A stretch of DNA of 64,000 bases from contig NC_087079.1 of the NCBI RefSeq assembly GCF_026151205.1, positions 3,009,730 through 3,073,729 of the forward strand, given 5' to 3'. Below are positions 23,901 through 34,421 of this stretch, one piece after another; positions within the stretch are counted from its first letter, which is position 1, and every line of letters starts with the position of its first letter. The notes beneath the pieces were generated by a model. It worked only from the letters and a program-made list of their open reading frames with translations, was not told the origin of the DNA and made no database searches. The translations under genes and the position numbers were made by a program. This DNA is from Bolinopsis microptera (Eukaryota; Ctenophora; Tentaculata; Lobata; Bolinopsidae).

Positions 23901-26900
23901 CCGTGCAATCAAAACACACCTGTAAACACATAAATTTACGACCCTTTACGATAATTGCAGTAATTGTTGATCATATACTTATATAATAGACACTGTGTCA
24001 CTGTGTACATGCTAACAGAGAAAACACCATAAATTAGCTCACACTATCTCCCATCTTACGCACAAGTATTAGCTTCTAAAAACATTAAGAGAATTCGTTA
24101 TTTTGTTTTGCACTCTCAACGCATTCTGAGCAAAACATTCCATTAAAATTGCAGTTCTTTAAATACTACATTGTCATTATAGCGCTAGCAAAGTTTGAGA
24201 ACAATCAACTACAACAGTAAGACACCGAATTCCAAGCAAGCGAAACCCGAATAATTTTACCATAAGACAGTAAAATTCCACCGAGTTCACCCCAGAGTCC
24301 GGTGCTCAGAATTCTGAACAAACCCTCACAAAACATCTTTACTCACAGTATTGAGATCATCTTCCAGGTTAAAAGAACGCAGAGTATCGTTCAGTATAGA
24401 TATCTTCTGAAGTGTATCCCAGCCAGCAGGAATCATCAGACAATCCTTATCTATAACACTGGGACATACCTCAAATGGTATGGAGTACATCTTGTGTACA
24501 ATGTACCTGAAGAATGGAGACTGGGGTTACGGAATGATACAGGAATTATGGTTCTTAGGTCGGTTTAGAGTTAGATGTATTTTATTTTTGGTTTGAAAAC
24601 CTAGTTAACACGTAAACAGTACACACGTCTCAGACGTTACATCATTGATAAAGAAAAAATTGGAGTGCTTTATCTCCTTTTTAAAATAAAAATGCCGGCT
24701 ATGCTGTCATGTTATCTACCTCAGCTTCATTACGCTACATTAATTTTAATATGTATTATAACCTACGGTAGAGTGTATCATTTGCTGTTACAATGCAATG
24801 GGTAATTTGCCTTTAAGCATTCTCCGAGCAGCATGCATTCTTACATACCACGTACATTCTTACATACCACGTACATTCTTACATACCACGTACATTCTGA
24901 CATACCACGTACATTCTTACATACCACGTACAATCTTACATACCACGTACATTCTTACATACCACGCGCACGTACATTCTAACATACCACGTACATTCTT
25001 ACATACCACGTGTGTGAACAGATGTAATATAATGCAATTAAATAATTGAGTCTGCATGTGCAGTGTGTAGCACCAAAACGTATTGCATCACTAAAACCAC
25101 ACTGCAGACAATGTTTATTTTATTAGCTAAGGATAGGGCGTTTTTGCACGCCTACTTTTCCACGATAATACATCAAATTCAAAGCAAGATTTTTAAGTAA
25201 ACACAGATTTTGTAAAATTGTCTGAAACAAACAATTAAGTTTACTCTAAGATACACTCTACGCACTGATAACATTGTACACCAGTATATAGTGCATGTGA
25301 AATAGCTTAATCATATTACTTATCATCTATAATATGATTTTATTTAACTTATTATATATGCATTTTCACAATCTAACATTATTTGATTTGCTCGCCGTTT
25401 GTTATAAGCTTACTGTTCACGGCAGATATAATAACCATATAATTTTACTGCACACAATATGACGTCATATTATATGACGTCATTACCAAGAACTTGAACT
25501 AGCACTACCAGTTTCAGATTATATTTTCAGTTGAGTTGACGTGTCATGTTACATATTATATATTTTTGAACAGTATTTATTGTTGACTTTCTTCCAGATA
25601 TTTCCTTTTATCTTATCATGTATGTAGCGGATGTAATCTAATCTTTACTGCGGACGATAACTGACAATATTACACCCCTAATGTTATAGAAGATTTCAGC
25701 ACTCATTCGGTGCCTGATTGTGGTACCATGTCACATTGAGTTACACGGATTAAGTAATGATCGCTACTGGTGACGTGTGGGCAATGTACACGTGGTGACT
25801 AAGGGATTGGAGCAAGTATTTGATCGGTGAATCTCCCGACGATATGATTGATCAAACCACGGTTACTTTACTTTCATACCTGATTTATGAAAGGTTTAAT
25901 AATATTATAATATGTACCCTTATTAAGATCGTCTGGAGCTGCAGTATTTTCCTGGATAACCGATGCAATATTACTCAAAAACGTTACGCAATTCAACAAT
26001 CTTTAAAAGTGAAGCTTCGTCACATACTTGTACAACACATCAGTGTTAGGACTCTCTTTGCCGTTCAAGTAGAAAAGACCAGCTCCGTACTTTAAGGAGA
26101 ACTTCCTGAGATGCCACTGGATCAGGTCAAAGTAAGCGTCCGTGTAGTCTAGATCCTTCTCCAACGTAGTCATAGAGTCCAGCTTGGTGCACACCACCGC
26201 TATTGGTATTCCTGGGATGAGAGCTGTGAGCTGTGGTATAAAGATCTTGTCACGTGTCAAACTGACATAATTTCAAAACAAGAAGTCTACAACAGAACAC
26301 GTGTCACGTGCAATGTCCACATGTCACGTGCAATTTCCACGTGTCACGTGCAATTTTCACGTGTCACGTGCAATGTCCACGTGTCAAATACCTGTGTTTT
26401 GGTCCAATACACCCTCAGTAAGCGGTAAGAGCACATCTTTATTGCTCTCAGTGCCAGGAAGACAGTATTCTTGTAGAGATTTAGCTAGTTTACCACAAAC
26501 ATCACGTCTCTCGCTTGGTTCTATCTAGGAGGATATGACGGTCATTGTCAAATGTCAAGTACTGCACTGACTTACTATACTGACTACCAAATAGTATGGT
26601 ATTTTCAAGTGTTTTATTTAGCTTTAAAATGGGTCGCGGTTGCCGGATGAGACTCAAGGATACAACAACAGGGGATGTGTAAGTTGCATAAACCCACCTT
26701 CATGGACTCAATATGTTTATCCAGCACCTCCACCCAGTGCTCCAGCCTCTCCATCACGCTCCAAGGTCTGGAATAGTCCACAACCAACACCACCATCCCA
26801 TTCCAGCCCTTATCAGAGTAGGTGAGGTGCTTCTCAGACAGGGTGTATTGGAGAGAGGTTCTGTCGTTGTTCAGGGTCCAAATACTGAGACGGGATATGA

Positions 26901-27480
26901 TGTCGTCTGAGAACTGGTCCTGAGAGGGGGGTCAGTCTTGTTATTTGTTGTTATATTGATTGTGTTTAATTACGTGCATTGTTGTAAATTACTTCCCGAT
27001 AGCTTTGGAACTGAACAATTAATCGCTACTTTGACTTGAGAGTTAAGGCAGATTAATTCTCGCTATGATCCCATAAAACACAATCGACAGAAAACGAAGA
27101 AAGATAAAGAACCTGAACGAAATAGCTCGTTTTAACGCTATATACAGGTAACAGTATTACACTGTAACACAGGTAACAGTACGTTACACACTTACCCTGA
27201 TATCAAGATAAGAATATTCGAGACCGAGCCCCGCTTTAGTCACGTGACCCTCCAACCTCCTCAGTCTACTGATAATAGCTGTTTTACCCACGAACTCATC
27301 CCCCAAAACCAGCAAACACTTCTTGTCTTTGTTGGTGGAGGCAGTGCTCACGTCGTTTAGGATGTCCGACCAAAGGTCTCGTTCGTCGGGCTTGGGGAGC
27401 ATTCTGCTGTGTACGTGTGTTAGTTTTTGTAGTTGAATAAATGTTTCGTGTGTTGCGAGGTTGAATTTTGATTCGGTCAT
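20951..27480 (-). CDS. DYNC1LI: Cytoplasmic dynein 1 light intermediate chain, 7 coding exons
   Basis: Subunit of the minus-end-directed microtubule motor dynein-1 that binds cargo adaptors. Exons, in transcription order: 27,480-27,196; 26,919-26,698; 26,524-26,392; 26,211-26,028; 24,506-24,347; 22,182-22,001; 21,206-20,951. All have GT/AG borders and the phases close to 1,422 nt (473 residues, near the family's usual 490-520). The N-terminus has a P-loop, GDEFVGKT, in the Ras-like fold. Middle exons carry VVLVVDYSRPW, PIAVVCTKLDSM, RKFSLKYGAGLFY and MIPAGWDTLQKISIL. The sixth carries IKAEDDQAFLTRMQSLL. The last has the adaptor-binding helix DGVLANFFNSLL, then a Gly/Ala/Pro-rich tail. Vertebrates have two paralogues; this copy is not assigned to either. 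Introns hold a MITE (22,512-23,313), an E-box array, a 19-bp array and a duplicated 3' splice site. Confidence 0.93.
21197..21718. repeat. 58-bp tandem repeat duplicating a 3' splice site, 9 copies
   Basis: Units start at 21,197, 21,255, 21,313, 21,371, 21,429, 21,487, 21,545, 21,603 and 21,661. They are almost identical, differing mainly as AATTAATT versus AATTCATT. Read on the minus strand, each contains CCTAAC (branch-point-like), the pyrimidine-rich CTCCTCCTACAG acceptor, and the first 10 nt of the DYNC1LI last exon. The unit nearest the exon (21,197) holds the acceptor that continues into the coding sequence. Confidence 0.95.
22512..23313. mobile_element. 802-bp MITE with 28-bp TIRs and 8-bp TSD
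   Basis: The termini are perfect 28-bp inverted repeats (22,512-22,539 and 23,286-23,313) beginning GGGGGTGATGCAACGTC. Flanking 8-bp direct repeats ATTGATCT (22,504-22,511 and 23,314-23,321) are the target duplication. Inside each end lie tandem TTAATGTCAA units, about 4 at the left and 9 at the right, each followed by TGTCAGTTT..GGAATACTGACATTAATTGAC, a subterminal inverted structure. No transposase is encoded. An 8-bp TSD fits hAT, P or Merlin; a terminus starting GG favours Merlin, but this is inference. It lies in a DYNC1LI intron. Confidence 0.88.
24833..25015. repeat. 19-bp tandem repeat
   Basis: About nine units of CATTCTTACATACCACGTA lie inside the DYNC1LI intron 24,507-26,027. A 7-bp insertion occurs near 24,965. 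The forward open frame over it is repeat-generated. Confidence 0.9.
26298..26386. repeat. E-box-rich 20/21-bp repeat in DYNC1LI intron
   Basis: About four to five units of the type CACGTGTCACGTGCAAT lie in the 180-bp intron 26,212-26,391, ending a few bases from the exon 3 donor. Each unit carries one or two CACGTG or GTCACGTG motifs, the core bound by bHLH/bHLH-ZIP factors. Regulation is possible but not shown. Confidence 0.75.
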
Positions 27481-27645
27481 TTATCTTTTTATTTTAGGGA
27501 TTTTTTGAATTCGTAATTTGAGGATTCATTGGGTCATTGTGATTTGTTTATGCAAAAAGATACGATAGATCATAGATCGATAATAGTCAGTAAAAACAAA
27601 AACATATATATGAATAAATAAAAACAATTCACATAAATAATAAAA

Positions 27646-28077
27646 TTAAGCCCTTGGCCTTTCTTTCTTCTGCTTATAAAGGGCTAAGAGCGACACACTG
27701 GCAACTTTAACCACCTTAAATCTCACACCGGGAATATCACCCACGGCATGACCAGATCGTCCGAACCCGGAAATGAGAACCTCGTCATTCTCCTCAATAT
27801 AGTTCAAACAACCATCGTTGGGGACGAAAGCTGTGATTTTCTTCCCGTTTTTAATCAGCTGTACTCTGACACATTTTCGGATGGCTGAGTTGGGCTGTTT
27901 GGCTTCGACTCCGACTTTCTCCAGGACAATTCCTTTAGCGTGAGATGATCCTCCGAAAGGGTTAGCCTTCCATCGTGTTCCCAGATGAGCTTTCTTGTAT
28001 CCCAGATCGTGCCAGCGCTGGTCCCGTCGGTGTACACGGAGCTTGCGAGCCGTCTTTAAACCACTCGGCTTGCCCAT
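27646..28077 (-). CDS. RPS23: 40S ribosomal protein S23 (uS12)
   Basis: Protein of the small-subunit decoding centre. The uninterrupted frame gives exactly the family length, 143 residues, starting [14 protein letters not shown] and ending KKERPRA. The conserved loop [10 protein letters not shown] places a proline at residue 62, the position hydroxylated by OGFOD1-type oxygenases in other eukaryotes. Further hallmarks are [16 protein letters not shown] and [20 protein letters not shown]. The ATG is preceded by CTGACCAG, a possible 3' splice site, so a 5' noncoding exon is likely. A candidate lies near 28,625-28,645. The stop is 165 bp upstream of the DYNC1LI start on the same strand. Confidence 0.97.
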   Translation of the reverse strand: MGKPSGLKTARKLRVHRRDQRWHDLGYKKAHLGTRWKANPFGGSSHAKGIVLEKVGVEAKQPNSAIRKCVRVQLIKNGKKITAFVPNDGCLNYIEENDEVLISGFGRSGHAVGDIPGVRFKVVKVASVSLLALYKQKKERPRA

Positions 28078-28079
28078 CC

Positions 28080-29340
28080 TGGTCAGATTGTGTTGTTATT
28101 TATCTAAATAACTTATTTTAATTACATAATTTAAATAACTCATGATATAGTCATTTAGTTAAGTTAATAATCGAATTTTCAATTCATCGCTAGGAGAGGA
28201 CATTTTAGATGGTACTGAATGGCAATATTTGGCATTTAAAAGTGAATAACTCTAATAAAACACATCATATTTCAAACTTTGCTGAGTTTCAATCGAATCA
28301 CAACAATTGGTACAAAAAATAACACAAATTCTATCCATTAATAGACGTGAAAAGTGAGCAGAAAAAGATGAACTGGCAGATTTTACCGGTAAAATATCTT
28401 AATTCCTAGCATTTTTAAAAAACAAATCATTAATACCACCGATGACCAATTTATTTTGAGGAAGATTACAGCAAAAGTTAAACAGCGAATAGCATGAGCA
28501 GTATTAGGGGCCATAAACCTTGAAGTGTCAAGAAACACTAACAAAGATCAATCAAGATCTATAATTTGAGGTGACGTTTTACGAGTGAAATGAGATTGCA
28601 AAGATAGTAAAAATAGAATAACTTACCCCCATAGCTTTAAAGAGCTTATATTAATAATTTGATTTTAACAAGCTGTACCATTATTGCAATATAACAAAGT
28701 CAAAGTCAATGATTATGAATTTCATCATCTTGGCCTGCGCATTAACTGCAGACATGTGACATTTTGATAGATTTAACAAGAAATCGAAACATTTTCTATA
28801 GCTTTGACAATCGACAAATTCATACTCGACTATCAATAATCTTCAACTAAAAACTGATCTCACGTAATATTACTGTACCTTATATATATCATGTAGTAGG
28901 TCCTACGCTAGAGAATCATCATGTGACGCTATATATAAAACATGACAACTACTTAACAAAAGGTGCACCTTTCACAACAGGCAAAGCGGAAACCTAACAT
29001 CTTTCAACTTGTGTCAACTATTGGCTAACATATTTATACTTCTTCCGTGTAGCATCACCTCACATGTGGTCAAACCCCAAATAAAAAATATAACTCTTTG
29101 ATCACAAATTGGTTTATTTCTTTACATTTTGTACAGTTCTTAGTTCAAATGATTTAATATACTATACATTGCCAGCATCAGGCCAGGTGGAAACGAGGAT
29201 TCTTACCCAAAATCAATAAATTTAAATCAAAGTCCAACATTCTGAGTCAGTCAGTCCACACATGGAAGCTGAAGATGGTAACAAATCGATCGAGTCTATA
29301 AACCGTCACTTTACTTCTAAAATTACGACAAAATCATCAA
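28080..29340. other. RPS23 5' intron/promoter and SEC24 3' flank
   Basis: AT-rich DNA without coding signal. It holds the proposed RPS23 first exon and, at 29,113-29,118, an AATAAA on the minus strand about 230 bp beyond the SEC24 stop that could be its polyadenylation signal. Confidence 0.4.
28626..28645 (-). promoter_or_regulatory. Candidate TOP-type first exon of RPS23
   Basis: The minus strand reads AATATAAG, then CTCTTTAAAGCTATGGGG, then the strong donor GTAAGT. An initial C followed by pyrimidines resembles the 5' terminal oligopyrimidine start of ribosomal protein mRNAs. Joined to the acceptor at about 28,078 it would place a second ATG out of frame just upstream of the real start. 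This is inference; the exon could be wrong. Confidence 0.3.
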
Positions 29341-29346
29341 ACTGTA

Positions 29347-32300
29347 CTATCCAACTTGCTGTTGAATTTTCTGTAAAAACTCATAATAAGATATCTGGCC
29401 ATCTGATCTGTCCTCGACTAGATGTTGTAAAAACATTGACCCACTTCGGGTGTCTTCCCTCACAGAGACTATCGTGGTGGGAACTTCCCGAACCTTCGCC
29501 AACAGGCTGATCAAGTCGTGCAGCAGGTCCGAAATGGCGTTATCGTGATGTTCGATACCCACTTTGAGTTCGGGCAGGTCATTGTAACTCGCTGCGTTAT
29601 AAATTGAGTTGACGAAAATATCACTGACATGCCTGCCAATCCAGACGATGAAATGTTCGTGAGTTTGTAAAAGAAAAGCACCTTGGCGAGTGAGTTTCTC
29701 TGCTGTGAGCGGTAGCCGAGGTGGAACAGTGTTCTTATCAGTCCATGTTTCTGCTAGGTTATGAAGCGAAAACAGACGAGGGTAGATCATAAGCATGATC
29801 TCTTCAATTGGAAGCGTCTTGAACTGTAACATCGCAAAATACCTGTCATCAACAGAAACGTTTTGCAAGCGGAATGCTTTGCTTTTGAGTAAACTAGAAA
29901 TATAGAGGGGAAGTAATCGCTGAGATACGGGAACTGCCAACTGACCAGATCCTTTAGCGGCAGGACAGTAGTCTGTTCTGTACTTAATGAGGGGGTCTAC
30001 AACCGCGTACTGCAATGCTTCCCTGGCATCACCTAGAGAAGCCGAGTTAGACTTCTCAACAGCCATTTTAGCGAGAATAGATATGGATGCATCGATGTTG
30101 AGGTTATTGTAGATAGTTTGAGGATCACTTGAAATAGGGAGGGCTAAAGTGTGGACCCTGATCCTTCTGTCACCCTTGGCACTGGTAAAGAGGAGAGCAG
30201 ACTGGAAAATTGCCAACTTGCTTTCATGTAAATTATCGTCAATGCTGATCTGAACACCAAATGCCACATCTGGACTCACATTTGCTAAAGCGATCAGATC
30301 ATGAGCCCGTACGAAGCAGTTTCCAAAGAATGAGTGGATGTTGACACCCGAGGTGCATCTTATCCTGAGTACAGCCTCAAATGCTATTGGACGCACCACA
30401 TAATGCCGAAACTCGGTCACGAACTTTTCAGCCATAAGAGGATTCTTTTCATAGTGGTATTGAGGATAGTAGTACACAGATCCGGACGAGAATTGTGAGA
30501 TTGTGGAAACAGTTGGAACGTCCATGTTATCATTAGGGAACAGGAACAAATCGACTGTCACCTGCTTTTGGGTACACTCCAAAGCAAGGGTTTTATAAAA
30601 GTCATCCAAGGGTGAAAGAGAAAGTCCCTCTAATTTGGAAGTATCTGCCCTCTTTTTAACGGTGCCCTCTCCGATGGAAGGTGAGCGAGACATTAGCAGG
30701 GTAAGGCGGCCACCATAACGGAATATCAGCTCCTTAGCTGCCTTTAGAACAGGTCCAACAGCACAGTCTGGGTCCTTTGAATCAGCAAATACTGTTGGGA
30801 TGATTGCCAGCAGATCTTTTATTTTCTGTTTTTCCTCTTTTATATTAACTATTAGCTCATCAATGGTAGGTATAAAGGGTTCGTCCAGATCTGGAACAAC
30901 AAGCATCTGAGGCTGGCCAGAGTTCTTGTGCAAGTTGAAATAATGTAACTTAGAGCTGAAGCAGATAATACCAATACTCCTCCTGCTATCACCTGGGATT
31001 GAATCAATTTCTTCTCCTAAAACTTTACAAGCCATCTTTACCATACCAGACTGAACAGCACCGATTGACACATCAATTAAGTACAAATAAACAGCACCTT
31101 GAGGTGGTCTAGTCGTGTACTCTGATGGAGCTATGTACTCAACAAGAGAACAGTTGAGTTCAGGTCTGCTGGCGACATCAAATGGGACCCTCCTGCCATC
31201 CTCACCATAGAAGTAGTCGGCTGGCATGTCATTCAATCTTGCACAAATGTTACATTTCCATCTCCTAGCCCCATCATTGAGCTGAACATATGGGTTAACA
31301 TAAGTTCTGCATACTTTACATCGAGGAATAGGTGGTGTTACAATAGGGACTTCTTCGCCAAGATCTTTAAAAGGTTGGATCACTAAACCAAACGGCACCT
31401 TTAACTTGCTGAGAATGCTAGAAGATGATGGCACGACGTTTAGTGTGGAGCAGAAGTGCTCCGGATATTTGTTATGGGTTAGTAAATCAGGGGGTAGCGG
31501 AGGTAAACAGGTCAGTTTCTCATCCTTGGGAAAAATAGAACGATGTTCCATTAAATTAATGTAAGACCTGTCAGATAGGCTCATTTGCCTCATTCTTTGA
31601 GTGGCCGGATCAACCATAGGAGTACCTGGTTCAAGTGGCATACCAGGTTGTGGTGGCATACCAGGTTGTGGTGATGGCATACCTGGTTGTGGTGGCATCC
31701 CTCCCGGATATTGCGGCGTATTTGGTTGATGCGGCATTCCAGGATATTGTGCCATGTTTGGTTGTGGTGGCATCCCTCCAGGAGGCATGTTAGAAGGTGG
31801 TGATGGACCAGCTGGTTGGGCAGTGGACACAGGCAATGCGTTAGGAGGCAGATTATTAGGAACTGGGCTTACAGAAGGCTGATTTATGTTATATGATGGA
31901 ATAGGTCGTTTTGCCTTTAAACCTGATGGTCCTAATCGCGAAAAGTTCCCAGCCCCTGTTGGTGGAGGTGGAGGAGGATTTACTGGCGGGGGTTGTGTAG
32001 GAGGATCTGATACTGGGGTCTGGGTACTAGGTACCCCCATCAAAGGAGGCCCATTATTAAGTCCAGGTGCAGGAGGTCCACCAGGGTTAAACATCATTGG
32101 TGGTGGTGGGCGAAATCTGGGTGGCCCAGAAGGAAGGAGGAAGGTGGCATACCCATTTGGTTGTTAGAAGCATTGCTGGTTGGAGGACGTGCTGCGAATT
32201 GAGGTGGTGCCATGCGGTGCTGACCATTCATTGGTGGTCGAAAGGTTTGAGGTGAGGGGCCATTTAAATTGCTGGTTGAATGAGCGAACCCAACTGGGGT

Positions 32301-32600
32301 TCTTGAGGGAGATGTGTTCAAGCTGGTTGGAAGCGACGCTGGTCTGAGAGAGGTTGCACCATTTGGTGGAGTAACCACATTCCTGTCATAGTTAGGGGGA
32401 CCAGGTGGAAACATGGGTCGTGGGTATTGATAAGCCACATTAGGTGAACTCGTTCCGCTGCTACTCTGGCTTTGATTTAGTTGAGAGAAAGAGGGATTCG
32501 TAGTGAAACCATTGCCTGCACCTGAAGCAATGGGTTGAGGTGGCCCATGGAAACGTGGAGGTCTGATGCTATTCAACTGAGTAACTGAACCATTTTGCAT
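29347..32600 (-). CDS. SEC24: COPII coat protein SEC24 (A/B-like)
   Basis: Cargo-selecting subunit of the COPII coat that forms ER-export vesicles with SEC23. A 916-residue frame (32,097-29,347) contains a Pro/Gly-rich N-terminus to about residue 170, the zinc finger with Cys 260, 263, 282 and 285 (CKVCRTYVNPY..CNIC), the vWA-like trunk starting AVYLYLIDVS, the beta-sandwich and helical regions, and the gelsolin-like domain near LTRQGAFLLQTHEHFIVWIG. The spacing and sequence around CRTYVNPY resemble SEC24A/B rather than C/D. A second frame (32,600-32,094) supplies more Pro-rich N-terminus, but the two differ by one reading frame and overlap at 32,094-32,163. A TTATTCTCAG acceptor just upstream (about 32,620), with an open frame reading VDEPTD before the Met, suggests another 5' exon. 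The rest is intronless. Confidence 0.93.
32094..32165 (-). other. Frame discontinuity in SEC24 N-terminal region
   Basis: The upstream Pro-rich frame and the main SEC24 frame are offset by one base and are both open over about 70 bp of CCACCA/CCTT low-complexity DNA. I found no GT-AG intron here that corrects the frame (a 36-nt candidate is a multiple of three). Sequencing error, a polymorphic frameshift or a real alternative start are all possible. Confidence 0.6.
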
Positions 32601-32609
32601 GTCTGTGGG

Positions 32610-33545
32610 TTCATCTACACTGAGAATAATTGAGGTTAAGGTTTAAATAATCATTCGAAAATGTTTTAATTAGAAGATCTAGAGACGTGTGCACAAAACC
32701 ATGGCACAAAAAAACCCTGAATTTAGTCATCTATATCTGAACCAAGTTTAACCAAGTCTAAGTTATTAGTTCATTTTGTGAAATTGATAACATCTTTGTA
32801 ATTGATAGGGGCAGGATTAGGAGGGGCTGTCAGTTATAAATTGTCTTATGAATAAGTAGCAGGTGGCGAATGTGCATTGTAGTAATGGCTATATATACAG
32901 TTAAACCTGCTAACCGTCATAGGCCCAAAAATACTGGGGAAAAACGTTGATATATTGATAACTCAAAACGGTTATATTGTCGAGATAAGTCCTATCATTG
33001 ATAAAATGCCAATAATATGGAAATAAGCAGGACACCACATTACATAGGTCAAAGATATGATTTGCAGCAGAACCTATATTTTGCCCTTAATCATGAACTT
33101 TGGTTTTGGAAGGATAAATAAAAAACTGCGTCTGAAATTCTGAACTATCACAGTTTTTATTATCAAGCAAATCTTGTCACTTCTCAAACCTGTGTATGGA
33201 TAACAAAATAAAGTATGTCTATATCCAATATATCATAAAATAAAGATAAAATGCTCTCAGCATGAGACAATACCAATCAATCTAAAAAACAATATTATAA
33301 TAATTCATTTCATATTGACAAAAAAGACAATTCTTGAGTATAATACATTAGGAGGGTCGGTTTAAGGTTGTGAATGTGTGACAAATAAAAAACAAATCAC
33401 TCACTTAGTTGAGGGTAACACTTAAATCTGAGACATGTACAAAAGGGGTCACTTCAAGACCAATTTAAAAATTCATACCAAAAAATCAAAAACAGAATTT
33501 GATAACAGTAATCCTTTTTCCATAAGATCCAATGACTAGTTTAAA
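32610..33545. other. SEC24 5' flank, no gene recognised
   Basis: AT-rich intergenic DNA expected to include the SEC24 promoter and a 5' exon. I could not identify that exon. Confidence 0.4.
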
Positions 33546-33557
33546 GTCATTGGGTTC

Positions 33558-33805
33558 AATCATCCTCTGACCCAGAACGCATCCAAGGCTGCGCCCTGGA
33601 GTGTGAAGAAGTTCTGAATTATAATATGATTCATTATTTATATATATACGATACTTTAATATATTAATATATTAAAATCTTCTTCACAGCCTTTGTAGGA
33701 CATAAATCTATGTCTTTCATACCATTTAGTAGTGTCATGTACACTAACAATTGAATACATGACACTTCCAAATTCGTTAGAATCAGTTTTGTTCTAACCC
33801 TGGTG
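33558..33805 (-). pseudogene. Partial duplicate of the photolyase 3' end
   Basis: The minus-strand sequence matches the last about 130 coding bases of the photolyase (34,450-34,590) and its 3' flank (34,373-34,440), for example ATCTTCTTCACAGCCTT on the plus strand. Several substitutions and small deletions break the frame. It lies about 0.7 kb downstream of the intact gene in the same orientation, so it is a tandem partial duplication, not a retrocopy of the whole gene. Confidence 0.8.
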
Positions 33806-33877
33806 ACAGAAATCGAAAAAGTGGCGATGAATAAGGGCAATTGTTTTAAAAGTGGCAATATTTAAACAAATATTGAA

Positions 33878-33952
33878 AATTTGGGAAAGAAAATTTGGGA
33901 AAGAAAATTTGGGAAAGAAAATTTGGGAAAGAAAATTTGGGAAAGAAATTCT
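33878..33952. repeat. 15-bp tandem repeat AATTTGGGAAAGAAA
   Basis: Five near-perfect units lie between the partial photolyase duplicate and the intact gene. No function is evident. Confidence 0.85.
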
Positions 33953-34421
33953 ACTCGGTATTGATCTCTCTGTGTTAGAGGCCAGATGCTCAACCTGTGA
34001 CGTGATGTGAACTATATACATATAATGTGTTTTTCTTGGCACATTCCTTGTCTTAGATCAAGCACTAAATCACTTCAGATTCCTCCAGGATCCTTCAGTG
34101 GCAAGAATGAAGCTGCGTGCCACAAATGTTCTCTGGAACATTTGACTTTGAAGTGTCAATTAAAGGGAAACTTTTTAAAATTACCTAAAAGCGCAAAATT
34201 TTGGTGAAAAGTTTTATAAGTGCCAAATTTGACAAATCAACGGAGTTTTTAAAACTTTTGTGGAGTTTGGCAAGGCCCAAGTGGCAAGGAATTACATTCC
34301 TGAATACCTAAGTTTCTGTCACCGGGGTTTAATTTGGTAATTAGGATAAGTAGCAATCCATATTGCCTATTCATTGGGGTCATTCATCCCTTGACCCTGA
34401 GTGCCTCCAAGGCCCAGCACT

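Noticed and set aside
24833-25015. CRISPR-like array
   Set aside because: The units are contiguous with no spacers, and the DNA is eukaryotic.
24798-25049. Frame encoding repeated His/Tyr/Ile peptides
   Set aside because: It is a product of the 19-bp intronic repeat.
32130-32165. 36-nt GT-AG segment as a SEC24 intron
   Set aside because: It is a multiple of three, so it does not repair the frame, and it is too short for a normal animal intron.
31886-32167. Plus-strand Gly-rich frame opposite SEC24
   Set aside because: It is the complement of the Pro-rich SEC24 N-terminus.
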